Notes under the pieces: generated by a model
What the model was told of the DNA's origin: nothing
What the model saw: the letters and a program-made list of their open reading frames with translations, nothing else
The model's database searches: none
Source: JBKECP01 sp047974765
GTDB lineage: Bacteria > Pseudomonadota > Gammaproteobacteria > Pseudomonadales > Halieaceae
Length of the DNA: 64,000 nucleotides
Direction: 5' to 3'
Assembly (NCBI GenBank): GCA_047974765.1
Contig: JBKECP010000015.1
Coordinates: forward strand, 35,848-99,847
Made by a program: the position numbers and the translations under genes
Shown here: positions 18,256 to 26,855 of the stretch, piece after piece
Layout of the letters: each line of letters begins with the position of its first letter
How positions within the stretch are numbered: the first letter of the stretch is position 1

Positions 18256-21200
18256 GTGGTGGAGCTGAAGAACGTGGAGAAAGCTGTGTACTCAGATGAC
18301 AGGCTCGATGCGGCCCAAAAAGATTCGGAGGGCGAGGAAGATCAGTGCGCCAGGGATCTTCATTGGCTGCTTGAGCAGGATCTGGCAGAACCCTCTGACA
18401 GCCTTTTCCGTCTGGTGGGTGCCGGTTTTGAGAGCCTTGATTTAAGTGACGATGAAAGTGCTTTTGCCGATCGTCCAATGTTTGGCGGTGATGCTTCAGC
18501 TGATGATCTATCCGGCTTCATCGATGAAGAAATTGTGTTGTCCGGCGATGATCAGGGCGGCTCTGTACACCATGAAGAGCGCAGTGAAAGAAGTGGCTAT
18601 GCGCGCGTTATGGCGGTTGATAACCGTCGCTATAATCCCGGTGGCGAAGAGAACCATATTGCTGATGGTACTGATATCCTCAGCCTGAAAGATGATGATG
18701 ACATCGGCTCCAAACCCATCATGCTGGTGCGCCGTTCCCGTCGTGACGAGATTGCCTCGCCCGCATCAATTATTGCCGATTTTCCCGAAGAAGCTCCTAA
18801 GGTAACTGAACCGGAACCGGTCCCCCAACTGGTGGATGAGATCGAGGTTACAGAAGCAGAAAGCGTCACGGCTTCCGAACCGGAAATATTTCTTGAATCC
18901 GAATCTGAAACCCGTGAAACAACGGCGCAACGGATGGAGCGGCAGTTTGGGCAGCTAATACTGGAAAGTGATGATGAAGATACTGAGCTGCCGCCGATTG
19001 AATTTGAGTTTCATAATGGTTCGTCGCCAGTCCTTGAGCACGAAGATGTATCATCGGAGCCTGATAGTGATACAACAGATATCGTTGAACAGAATATACA
19101 GTCACCTATAACAGTACCTGAGTGGGAGCTTGAGCCGCTGGCTGGTTCGGTGGAAGAAGATGAACTGGCGCTGGATGCGATTGAATTTGAGGGCAGGTTG
19201 ACAGGGTTGCCTGTTGATACGACCAAAGATAATAGTGAAGAAGATCTGCTATCTGCTGTCGACACATCATCTAATGCTGGCTCCTCACCGGATGTCGAGG
19301 AGATCTCTGATATTGTGCTGCCATCAGACCCTGAGCCAGTGAGTGATGGTGGTGAAGGGGTAGCAACAACAGAAATTGATGAGTCCGATGACAGTTGGCT
19401 TGGAAAGGATGTTGATGAAGAGCTGGAAATTATGCTGCCAGCTGAATCTACAGAATATGCACTGCCTGACCTGGGGGATGTCAACCGTTTTCTTGAGGAG
19501 GTACTGCCCGAGGAGCATGAGCGGGAGCAGGAAGAAGAATTTCTCGCCGATCTGGATGATTTGAATACTGATCTGGAAGTCGGGGTTTCTGATAGTGTTA
19601 TCGGTGTAGATACACCGGATATTCAAATCACAGAGCTCTCTTCTGGTGATGACTTTGAAGTATCTGCAAAAGTGACAAAAGAAGTTTCCATTGCGCCGCC
19701 ATCCAGTGTGCATGGCTATATCACCACCATTGCCCCGCCGACAGATGATGGTGAGTTTGATCGTTATCTGCAGGCTGGGCAGCATCTGAGAGCAGGCGAT
19801 GAAGATATTGATGCTCTGGTGGTTGAGCAAACTGAAGGCGTTGTATCGGTTGATCCATCAATGGATGCCGACCTGGATTACCACGAAGATTTTAATCTGC
19901 CCAAAGACTTCAGTTCGCAGGCAGTGGCGGCAATTAGTGCGGTCATGGCACCTGCCATGGAACAGCTCAGTGAACAGATAGAAGTCCGTTTGGCTGAGCT
20001 GGATATTGCGGCAGGCTCGGTGGCAATTGATGCCATGCTGGCAGTTGATCCCGCCACCAGTCGCCAATGTGAAGAAAATGGTTATAGCCCGCTTACTGAA
20101 GTTGTACCACAGTTGCCGCCTGTACTGTCGGGCCTGAATGAGCAGGAACTGGAGGCATTTTGTGTGCGTCTGGCTATCCGTGAAGATGGACGGTCGGTAA
20201 TGGGCCTGCTACAGCCCGGTTTTGAATGGCCGGACAGTGTGGATCAGTATAAAGAAGATTCTGTCAGCTATAGCGTATCGGATAAAGCCAATCCCAACTT
20301 CGATTTTGATGCTGCCGGCAAAGAAGTGGATTTCAGTGTCCGTCTGGACTCAGCCAATGATGCAACGCCGTCAGAAATTGTTTCAGCCAGCGGCACAGTT
20401 GTCGATACAGATCAAAAGCTCAGCCATGACTACGAGCCAACAGCAGAAACTGTTATTGCCTCTGAAACCCCATTGGGGGATGGCCTCAATATTTTCTCAA
20501 CAGAAGATCTGGATAACTGGGATATTGGCAGTGATACAGACAGCGATAGCGATATGCTGCTGAAAAGCCTGTCCACATCTGACGCTGATATCGATGATAT
20601 TTTTGGCATCGCCGTTGATGAGTTTGGCCGTGAATCTTTTGGTGTGGATGTGTCGCCCTCAATCGATGAGGATGATGGTGAGCTGAATAATTTGCCACCT
20701 CATTTGGCTGAAAAAGCAGGAGTGGGTGCAACAACACTTTCCCGGCCGGGCTCTGCTACAGATATGTCCTGGTGCCTTCCTTCTCATATCCGTTTCAGTC
20801 AGGCGCCTGCCGGTGGTGAAGTTTTTCGTGATTTTCTCGGTGCTTTCCTTGAAGAGGGTGAAGGCGAGCTGGAGAAACTTGAAGATGGTATTGGTCACTG
20901 GGAGCAGGATGTTGATTCTGAGTATGGCAAGGATGTCGTTCCGCGTGTATTGCATACGCTTAAAGGTATCGCCAAGGGTATCGGATTACAGCGTTACGGT
21001 ACGCTGATCCACAATTTTGAAACGCTGTTGCATGGTATGGGTAAACCCAGTGCTCAGGACAGCGATAATTACTTCCGTATCGTCAATGTCTGGCTTGATG
21101 CCACAGTGCAGGGTTTTAATCATATTCGTGAAACTTCTAACGATATTGATAATGCGCTGCCATGGTCAGCTGCAGTTGTAACAGATGATTCTGAAGAGCA

Positions 21201-23127
21201 AGAAGCCACTGATTTACCTGAGAAAAAACCTGCTGCTTCGGGACAGCACAAAATTGCAGCTCCGGTACGGGAAAAACAGCTGACAGACGAAGCGGTGAAA
21301 GTGCTGGCTGGTCAGCAAAGTATCCGTATGACAGCTGAGGCACTGGACAACCTGCTGAATCTGCAAAATCAGGCACAGCAGTTTGGTGTACGTGCTTCCC
21401 AAAGCAATTATCGCAGTAAGCGGGCTGGTTCGGAGTTGCTGGCGCGCTTGTCTTCAGTGCGTTCCCACATCACCAAAATTACTGATCGCGCCTTGCAGAG
21501 CGTAACTTCCCGTGGTCAGGGTACGAGTGAACTTGATGCGCTCGAAATGGATCAGTATTCAGAGTTGCAGGAAGCCGCCAGCATTTTGCGTGAGGCTATT
21601 GAAGACCTGGATGATCTGATTAATGTCTCCAGTCGTCAGGCGGCTGCGGCTGAATCACTGTTGAAACAGCAAGGTTCTGTCCTGACTTCGTTAGGCTCAG
21701 CCATTCGTGATGCCCGTGTAATGTCAATTGCGCGCCTGATGCCTGGTCTGCGCCGGATCGTTCGCACTGTCGGTGCAGATCTGGGTAAGCCAGTCAATTT
21801 CCATGTGCTTAATGAGGTTGGACGGCTTGACCGGGACAGCCACGTTAGCTGCCAGACCATTCTTGAACATATGGTTCGCAATGCTATTGATCACGGTATT
21901 GAATCACCCGCTGAACGCAGTGCAGCAGGGAAGCCGGAAAATGGTCAGATTACAATTGATGTCAGTCGTGAAGGTTCTGATTATCTGATTCGGTTAAGTG
22001 ATGATGGTCGGGGTATGGATCCTGTCAAGCTGCGTGAAACTGCGCTGGATCGGGGGCTGGATATTGATGTTGCTGCTCTTAGTGACAAGGAAGCTCTGGG
22101 GCTGATTTTTCACAAAGGTTTTACCACGGCCGCCCGTTTGAGCCAGATTTCAGGTCGTGGTGTAGGCATGGATATTGTTATTGCCGAGTTACAGAAAATT
22201 GGCGGTGAAATTGATATTGATTCCGTGCTTGGTCGCGGGACCACCTTTACGGTGCGTGTACCATCCAATGTCAATGTCAATGGCGCTCTGTTGGTATCTG
22301 CCGGTGTCGCTTCTTATGCAGTTCCTCTGGATGGCCTGATTGCTGTAGAAAACGTAGCGGTCGAAGAATTCTTCAAGGCGGTTTCGTCCGGGAACAAATT
22401 ACAACTGCACGGTATGGATTGTGAGCCAACTTATCTGGCTACGCTCTGTGGCGGCGGTGATGATAAAATGCCTGACGCGGAATCCTGGGAGCATACGGTA
22501 CCGGTGATGATTGCCGGTTCGAAAGAGCGCTGCATGGCTATTGCCGTTGACAGTGTGACAGAAGCACTGGAGCTGGTTATTCGTTCACTGGGCACACAGT
22601 TCTCACTGGTACCTGGTTTTGCCGGTGGTGCAACAACCTCTGATGGTGAGGCAATTGTTGCGCTTAACCTCAATGCACTGGTGCGTAGTTTGGCAACAGG
22701 TGTTCTGTCGCAGGTTGATCTGGATAATCAGAAGCATGATGATCTGCTGGTACTGGTAGTTGATGATTCCCGAACGCAGCGCATGGTGGCAACCAGCCAG
22801 TTTGACAGCCTGGGTGTAGAAACCATTACGGCTGAAAATGGCCTGGTGGCAATTGAGCTGCTCAATACATTAAGTCGTCTGCCCGATGTAGTTTTGCTGG
22901 ATATTGAAATGCCGGTCAAGGATGGTATTCAGACACTGCGTGAAATTCGTGCTGGTGAGCGCTACAAGAATTTGCCGGTCATTATGGTGACATCGCGCAC
23001 CGGGCCCAAGCATCGTGCTATGGCACAGGAAGCCGGTTGTAATGGCTACATGGGCAAGCCCTTTAATTTTCCGGTACTGGTGGAACAAATCTGCCAGCTA
23101 ACGGGCCATCAACTACAGGTAAACTGA
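18256..23127 (+). CDS. chpA: ChpA-type hybrid kinase, C-terminal part (acidic linker, Hpt, kinase core, CheW, receiver)
   Basis: The rest of the ChpA-like kinase, in the +1 frame relative to the preceding ORF. The frame is open back to 18148, but that part overlaps N-terminal ChpA coding and looks non-coding; GTGs at 18256/18259 are the first plausible starts if it is translated separately. Residues below are counted from 18148. About 85-870 is a very acidic, low-complexity region (many D/E, S, P). Then come an Hpt domain with VLHTLKGIAKG (near 934), a dimerisation segment, GHKL ATPase motifs (HMVRNAIDHGIE; DDGRGMD; GRGVGMDIV), a CheW domain and a receiver with VVDDSRTQR, LLDIEMP and MGKPF. 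Kinase and receiver residues look intact. Pseudomonas ChpA has eight phosphotransfer-like domains; only two are clear here across both parts. Confidence 0.82.
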   Translation: MVELKNVEKAVYSDDRLDAAQKDSEGEEDQCARDLHWLLEQDLAEPSDSLFRLVGAGFESLDLSDDESAFADRPMFGGDASADDLSGFIDEEIVLSGDDQGGSVHHEERSERSGYARVMAVDNRRYNPGGEENHIADGTDILSLKDDDDIGSKPIMLVRRSRRDEIASPASIIADFPEEAPKVTEPEPVPQLVDEIEVTEAESVTASEPEIFLESESETRETTAQRMERQFGQLILESDDEDTELPPIEFEFHNGSSPVLEHEDVSSEPDSDTTDIVEQNIQSPITVPEWELEPLAGSVEEDELALDAIEFEGRLTGLPVDTTKDNSEEDLLSAVDTSSNAGSSPDVEEISDIVLPSDPEPVSDGGEGVATTEIDESDDSWLGKDVDEELEIMLPAESTEYALPDLGDVNRFLEEVLPEEHEREQEEEFLADLDDLNTDLEVGVSDSVIGVDTPDIQITELSSGDDFEVSAKVTKEVSIAPPSSVHGYITTIAPPTDDGEFDRYLQAGQHLRAGDEDIDALVVEQTEGVVSVDPSMDADLDYHEDFNLPKDFSSQAVAAISAVMAPAMEQLSEQIEVRLAELDIAAGSVAIDAMLAVDPATSRQCEENGYSPLTEVVPQLPPVLSGLNEQELEAFCVRLAIREDGRSVMGLLQPGFEWPDSVDQYKEDSVSYSVSDKANPNFDFDAAGKEVDFSVRLDSANDATPSEIVSASGTVVDTDQKLSHDYEPTAETVIASETPLGDGLNIFSTEDLDNWDIGSDTDSDSDMLLKSLSTSDADIDDIFGIAVDEFGRESFGVDVSPSIDEDDGELNNLPPHLAEKAGVGATTLSRPGSATDMSWCLPSHIRFSQAPAGGEVFRDFLGAFLEEGEGELEKLEDGIGHWEQDVDSEYGKDVVPRVLHTLKGIAKGIGLQRYGTLIHNFETLLHGMGKPSAQDSDNYFRIVNVWLDATVQGFNHIRETSNDIDNALPWSAAVVTDDSEEQEATDLPEKKPAASGQHKIAAPVREKQLTDEAVKVLAGQQSIRMTAEALDNLLNLQNQAQQFGVRASQSNYRSKRAGSELLARLSSVRSHITKITDRALQSVTSRGQGTSELDALEMDQYSELQEAASILREAIEDLDDLINVSSRQAAAAESLLKQQGSVLTSLGSAIRDARVMSIARLMPGLRRIVRTVGADLGKPVNFHVLNEVGRLDRDSHVSCQTILEHMVRNAIDHGIESPAERSAAGKPENGQITIDVSREGSDYLIRLSDDGRGMDPVKLRETALDRGLDIDVAALSDKEALGLIFHKGFTTAARLSQISGRGVGMDIVIAELQKIGGEIDIDSVLGRGTTFTVRVPSNVNVNGALLVSAGVASYAVPLDGLIAVENVAVEEFFKAVSSGNKLQLHGMDCEPTYLATLCGGGDDKMPDAESWEHTVPVMIAGSKERCMAIAVDSVTEALELVIRSLGTQFSLVPGFAGGATTSDGEAIVALNLNALVRSLATGVLSQVDLDNQKHDDLLVLVVDDSRTQRMVATSQFDSLGVETITAENGLVAIELLNTLSRLPDVVLLDIEMPVKDGIQTLREIRAGERYKNLPVIMVTSRTGPKHRAMAQEAGCNGYMGKPFNFPVLVEQICQLTGHQLQVN

Positions 23128-23136
23128 GGCTGTTAC

Positions 23137-23628
23137 ATGAGCGAACCGAAGCTGCACAACTGCCTTTTTCTACCTTGCTCTGCGACGGAAATATGGGCGC
23201 TGCCAACAAATTGTCTGGCAGAAATTGTGACCTTGTATGAGGTGAGTGATCCTCCTCCGGAATGGATCAAGTGGCGTGGTCAGCAAGTACCTGTACTGGA
23301 TCTGGACAGTGAACAAAACACTTGCTGGTCTGACAAACGCAACAGTGGCCTGATTGCTATTTTACTGGGTATGGAAGGTTTGGGTTGTGAATATCTCGGT
23401 GTTGCTCTGCGGGGTAAAGGTCTGGGCCTGCATCAAGTGGTGGTAGAGGAAGTGGTTGACTGTCCGGAGGAGGTGCAGCCGCATTCAGTTAGTGCCTTTC
23501 GCTGGCGTGATACATTGTATCAGGTGCCTGATTTGGCGGCGGTACTTAAAGAAGTAGGTGAGCAGTGGCGCTACGAAGAAGATGATGAGTCTGATGCTGG
23601 CAGCCTGATTCCAGAAGGTGCCGTCTGA
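23137..23628 (+). CDS. chpC: ChpC-like CheW adaptor
   Basis: A 163-residue CheW-like protein ending the chemosensory operon, 9 bases after chpA, with GAGG before its ATG. Family features are EIWALPTNCLAEIV, PPEWIKWRGQQVPVLDLD and YLGVALRGKGLGLHQVVVEE. ChpC in Pseudomonas is an accessory adaptor linking additional inputs to ChpA. The acidic C-terminus (YEEDDESDAG) is variable. Assigned by position and fold. Confidence 0.78.
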   Translation: MSEPKLHNCLFLPCSATEIWALPTNCLAEIVTLYEVSDPPPEWIKWRGQQVPVLDLDSEQNTCWSDKRNSGLIAILLGMEGLGCEYLGVALRGKGLGLHQVVVEEVVDCPEEVQPHSVSAFRWRDTLYQVPDLAAVLKEVGEQWRYEEDDESDAGSLIPEGAV

Positions 23629-23645
23629 TATGGCGGTGCATCAAA

Positions 23646-23864
23646 TTAAATAACAAGATGAATGATATTCAACTGCTGAAGGGTATAAACAACTAATAAA
23701 AAGATACACCAACCTACAGCCAAAATACCAAAAAATGGTTCTCTGATAGGGTTTTTTTGCTGTATTTTTCTGACAAAATTTATAGCTTTGAACATTAACA
23801 GACCAATAATCAGAGCTATTATACTAAAGACAAATATCTATCCTTCAGGTGTTACTTTTCTCAT
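23646..23864 (-). pseudogene. small membrane protein ORF interrupted by an early TAG
   Basis: The minus strand from an ATG at 23864 reads MRKVTPEG, then an in-frame TAG (23838-23840), then IFVFSIIALIIGLLMFKAIN, FFGILAVGWCIFLLVVYTL and an end at TAA 23646. Without the TAG it would be a 72-residue protein with two membrane helices. The helix pattern and coherent frame suggest a recently broken small gene, or one that starts downstream (for example at the internal ATG giving MFKAINFVRK). It occupies most of the 316-base gap. I do not recognise the family. Confidence 0.45.
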
Positions 23865-23944
23865 AAATACTTTTTCTTTAGTGTTTATTAGTGCAAATCA
23901 GCATAGTGCGGTTAATGCCGTATTTGCACGGTATTAACAATTTA

Positions 23945-24451
23945 TCAGCCTACGGCTGAGTGTTCTGGCTGGCGGGCAAATTCACACCATTGTTTAAGTT
24001 CGTTGATGTTCTGTTCAAGAATATCGACAACTTCCGTATTCAGGCGGTTAAAAGCTTCCCGCCAGGTATCCTGATGTACCACCATGGCACAGCGCTGACG
24101 CATAGGCATGGTACCTGGCAGGTTGAGGGGGTCAAAAGACAAACCTTTAAAACCATGGCGCAGTACGGTGGAAATAACCTCATCATTGCGGTTGTCATTG
24201 AGTTCACCTTCAAAACGTCGCAATGACATGCTCAAGCGTGCTCGTGCGGGAAACTCAGGATCAGTGATGATATTGTGAATCCAGATAGGTAGTTGCCCGC
24301 TAAGAATCGTGTACAGATTCGTGTTGTCGGTCGGTAGTTCAGGGACCACGCGACACATGGTAAGTGACTCCCGGCTGTTATAACCGTAGGGTTTGAATAC
24401 ATGCATGCGCGCGCCCACAAGGGCAATGTGTGTGAGCTGAAAATCTGCCAA
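23945..24451 (-). CDS. unrecognised protein, copy 1 of a duplicated gene
   Basis: A 168-residue soluble protein with no family I can name. It is a close paralogue of the product at 26213-26722: both share ADFQLTHIALVG, YGYNSRESLTMCRV, LPIWIHNIITDPEFPAR, RRFEGELNDNR, HGFKGLSFDPLNLP (or near) and KQWCEFARQPEHS. I use the TTG at 24451 as start because copy 2 begins at the same TTG with an AGGGGG upstream, and here AGGGAG is 8 bases upstream; a GTG at 24460 is too close to that site. No signal peptide, membrane helix or metal-binding cluster is visible. The two copies flank the NYN-nuclease gene on the same strand. Confidence 0.75.
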   Translation of the reverse strand: MADFQLTHIALVGARMHVFKPYGYNSRESLTMCRVVPELPTDNTNLYTILSGQLPIWIHNIITDPEFPARARLSMSLRRFEGELNDNRNDEVISTVLRHGFKGLSFDPLNLPGTMPMRQRCAMVVHQDTWREAFNRLNTEVVDILEQNINELKQWCEFARQPEHSAVG

Positions 24452-24734
24452 GGTGATCACTCCCTAAAAAGTGGCGTTGCTGCCTAAGCATGGCTATATT
24501 TCCTTATCTGCCAACATTTTGTTATGCATCAGGATTGCAACGGATAAGCATTGCAAATGAAGAGGCGTTCAGGCAAGTACAATTAAAAGAAACTTTCAGA
24601 AGTTTGTTCTTTTTCACGAAAATGCTGCGCCATAGCTAACTCATCTGAAATGGCTGAGTATCTTGGAATCAGGTAAGGGGGCGCTTGCCCCGCAATAAAC
24701 AAATATGAGTGCCGGTGCGTTCCGGCTATATGGG

Positions 24735-25946
24735 CTATTTCTGATATACCTCAGAAATACCAAGGTCATGAATAATAATCCGGCCTGATACAATCTCATG
24801 GCGAATAATGCGCTTTTGCTGTACAGCCATTTTTTCACCAAATTCAGCAAATCTGTCATTACTAATTATGAACGCTGTACTATCTGTTCCTGCCAGGTCC
24901 AAAATGGTCTCATCGGCTTTGATACCGGAGGCTACGACATGTATTTTCACCGAACTTCCGATCATATCTCTTATATCAGAATCACTGCCACTCAAGGCTC
25001 GTCGAATAGATGCATCAAAGATCACGGTGACATCATAGGCCTTCACAAGAGCGGGAACCAAGACCTTCAATGTATCAAGGCCCAGAAAAGTCGAATCTTC
25101 ATAACACAGATTGTTGCCATCAAGGATCAGTTTTTTAATATTCCGGGCAGCTTTTTCAATGGTAATTTTTGCTCTCTTATAGAGTTTTTCCAGATCGCGG
25201 TCGAAGCGACGTATTTCAGCTTCCTTTTTTGAAATAGCTCTTTGGGGAGAGCTGGTTCCAAACAGCCTTTCACAAGTCTGGTGCGCCATGGCCCGCTCAT
25301 AGGAATTGCCAGCATAAGATAAATTATCATCCAGTTTCTGAGCCTTTTCCCTGGCAGAAGCAGCGTTAGACTTTTTCTGTTCTATTTCCCTGATTTGGCT
25401 GATAATTGGCTCAAGTGCAGTATCAACCTGTAATTTCTTTTTAGCTAATACTGCAGTTCGCTTTTTTTGTTCCGATAGCTGTTTTTCTATATCCCTGCAT
25501 TTACTGTGGACAGTATCGCAATCAAAATTTTTGTAGCGGGATATTTCGTCAGTTTTGGCCTCTATTTGGTGCTCGATAGCTTTTATCTGTATTAGTGATT
25601 CTGTGTGTCTGTTTTTTATATGGTCATGTGATTGCCTCTGAGTGACTATTTCTTCTCGAAGGGAGCGCTGTTCTGGATCAAACCAGTTTTTGGGATTCCA
25701 GAGGCTGTTTACACATTTCGACAGTCTGGTAATTTTGATTTGAGTTTGTCCGCTTTCAATTTCCAGATTTTTACATACCAGTGCTTCGGCTTCTATGTCG
25801 GATTGAAGATCTTTACAGGTATTTTGATGTTCATTCAGGGTAGTGTTTTCGTACCAGTTTATATCCAGCTGTAGTCTCTGGAGTTCACTGTTTAATTCAG
25901 ACGTTCTCTGCTCTGCACTTGCCAGGTCTTTGTCAAACGGATTCAT
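24735..25946 (-). CDS. coiled-coil protein with C-terminal NYN (Zc3h12a-like) ribonuclease domain
   Basis: A 403-residue protein. Residues 1 to about 265 are charged, heptad-like coiled coil (for example TSELNSELQRLQLDINWYEN). From about 270 comes a PIN/NYN nuclease fold resembling the Zc3h12a/regnase type: LILDGNNLCY with the first acidic residue, VTVIFDAS, GIKADETILDLA and AFIISNDRFAEF, which supply the expected Asp cluster. Such domains cut RNA with Mg2+. The RNA target is unknown; the coiled coil could mediate oligomers or target binding. The gene is AT-richer than its neighbours, suggesting acquisition, and it lies between two copies of an unrelated duplicated gene. Nuclease activity is inferred from motifs. 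Confidence 0.72.
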   Translation of the reverse strand: MNPFDKDLASAEQRTSELNSELQRLQLDINWYENTTLNEHQNTCKDLQSDIEAEALVCKNLEIESGQTQIKITRLSKCVNSLWNPKNWFDPEQRSLREEIVTQRQSHDHIKNRHTESLIQIKAIEHQIEAKTDEISRYKNFDCDTVHSKCRDIEKQLSEQKKRTAVLAKKKLQVDTALEPIISQIREIEQKKSNAASAREKAQKLDDNLSYAGNSYERAMAHQTCERLFGTSSPQRAISKKEAEIRRFDRDLEKLYKRAKITIEKAARNIKKLILDGNNLCYEDSTFLGLDTLKVLVPALVKAYDVTVIFDASIRRALSGSDSDIRDMIGSSVKIHVVASGIKADETILDLAGTDSTAFIISNDRFAEFGEKMAVQQKRIIRHEIVSGRIIIHDLGISEVYQK

Positions 25947-26212
25947 GTTTTACTCTCCATGTATTTATTGCAGACTCATCACCTGTTTTGAGTCTGGCCT
26001 GAATATTCCATTAAAAATCAAGCGGCAGTTTTTATTTTATAATTGTGCATCTAAAAAAATACAAGAAAAAGCACTATAACCGAATTGTATCAAGCACTTC
26101 AAAGAAGATAGGTTGAGTAAGCACAAATACGTCCTTTTCCAGCAAATTCGATCATTGTGTTGAATTCAGCAGATAATAACAAAACCTATATCCATTTTAT
26201 TTCAGTGATTTA

Positions 26213-26722
26213 TTATCCCCCCACTGTGGAATGCTCTGGCTGACTGGCAAATTCACACCACTGTTTCAGTTTGTCGGCATTTTGTTCGAGGATGTCGAGT
26301 ATTTCTGTCTGAAGACGGTTAAAAGCTTCACGCCAGGTGCTCTGATGCGCCACCATGGTGCAGCGCTGGCGCATGGGCATGGCCGTTGGCAGGTTAAGAG
26401 GGTCAAATTGCAGACCTTTGAAGCCGTGATGCAAAACAGTGGAGATTACTGCGTTATCACGATTGTCGTTCAGTTCACCTTCAAAGCGGCGTAAAGGCAT
26501 ATTCAGGCGTGTCCGCGCGGGAAATTCGGGGTCGGTGATGATATTGTGAATCCAGATAGGCAGTTGTTCACGCAAAGTTGTACGTAAAACTGCTCTGTCT
26601 TCAGGTAATTCAGGAGCTACCCGGCACATGGTCAGGGATTCGCGGCTATTATAACCGTAAGATTTGAATGTATTCATGCGTGTGCCAACAAGGGCAATAT
26701 GTGTGAGTTGAAAATCTGCCAA
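26213..26722 (-). CDS. unrecognised protein, copy 2 of a duplicated gene
   Basis: Paralogue of the gene at 23945-24451 (169 residues; most positions identical or similar along the whole length). It starts at a TTG (26722) with AGGGGG 7 bases upstream. The upstream DNA of both copies is also similar (GCAAAT...CAGGCAAGT and TTTCACGAAAA), so the duplication unit includes the promoter region. Function unknown. The strongly conserved NIITDPEFPAR and RRFEGELNDNR segments are candidates for a functional core. Confidence 0.75.
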   Translation of the reverse strand: MADFQLTHIALVGTRMNTFKSYGYNSRESLTMCRVAPELPEDRAVLRTTLREQLPIWIHNIITDPEFPARTRLNMPLRRFEGELNDNRDNAVISTVLHHGFKGLQFDPLNLPTAMPMRQRCTMVAHQSTWREAFNRLQTEILDILEQNADKLKQWCEFASQPEHSTVGG

Positions 26723-26855
26723 ACCGATACCCCCTGTATATCTGCTGCCTCGGGCAAGCTTTGCAAATACAGGCGCAGGCAGGCAAGTCTCAGGTGTAAA
26801 TTAATACTGGAACTTTGGTCTCTTTCACGAAAAATTGATGGCAGTGAGTGCGATA

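Noticed and set aside
11626..23840. Possible reassignment of TAG, because two broken genes (DUF2167, small membrane ORF) each have an in-frame TAG
   Set aside because: Several intact genes in the window (leuA, hemF, djlA, cytochrome c4) end in TAG at the expected place, so TAG is a normal stop.
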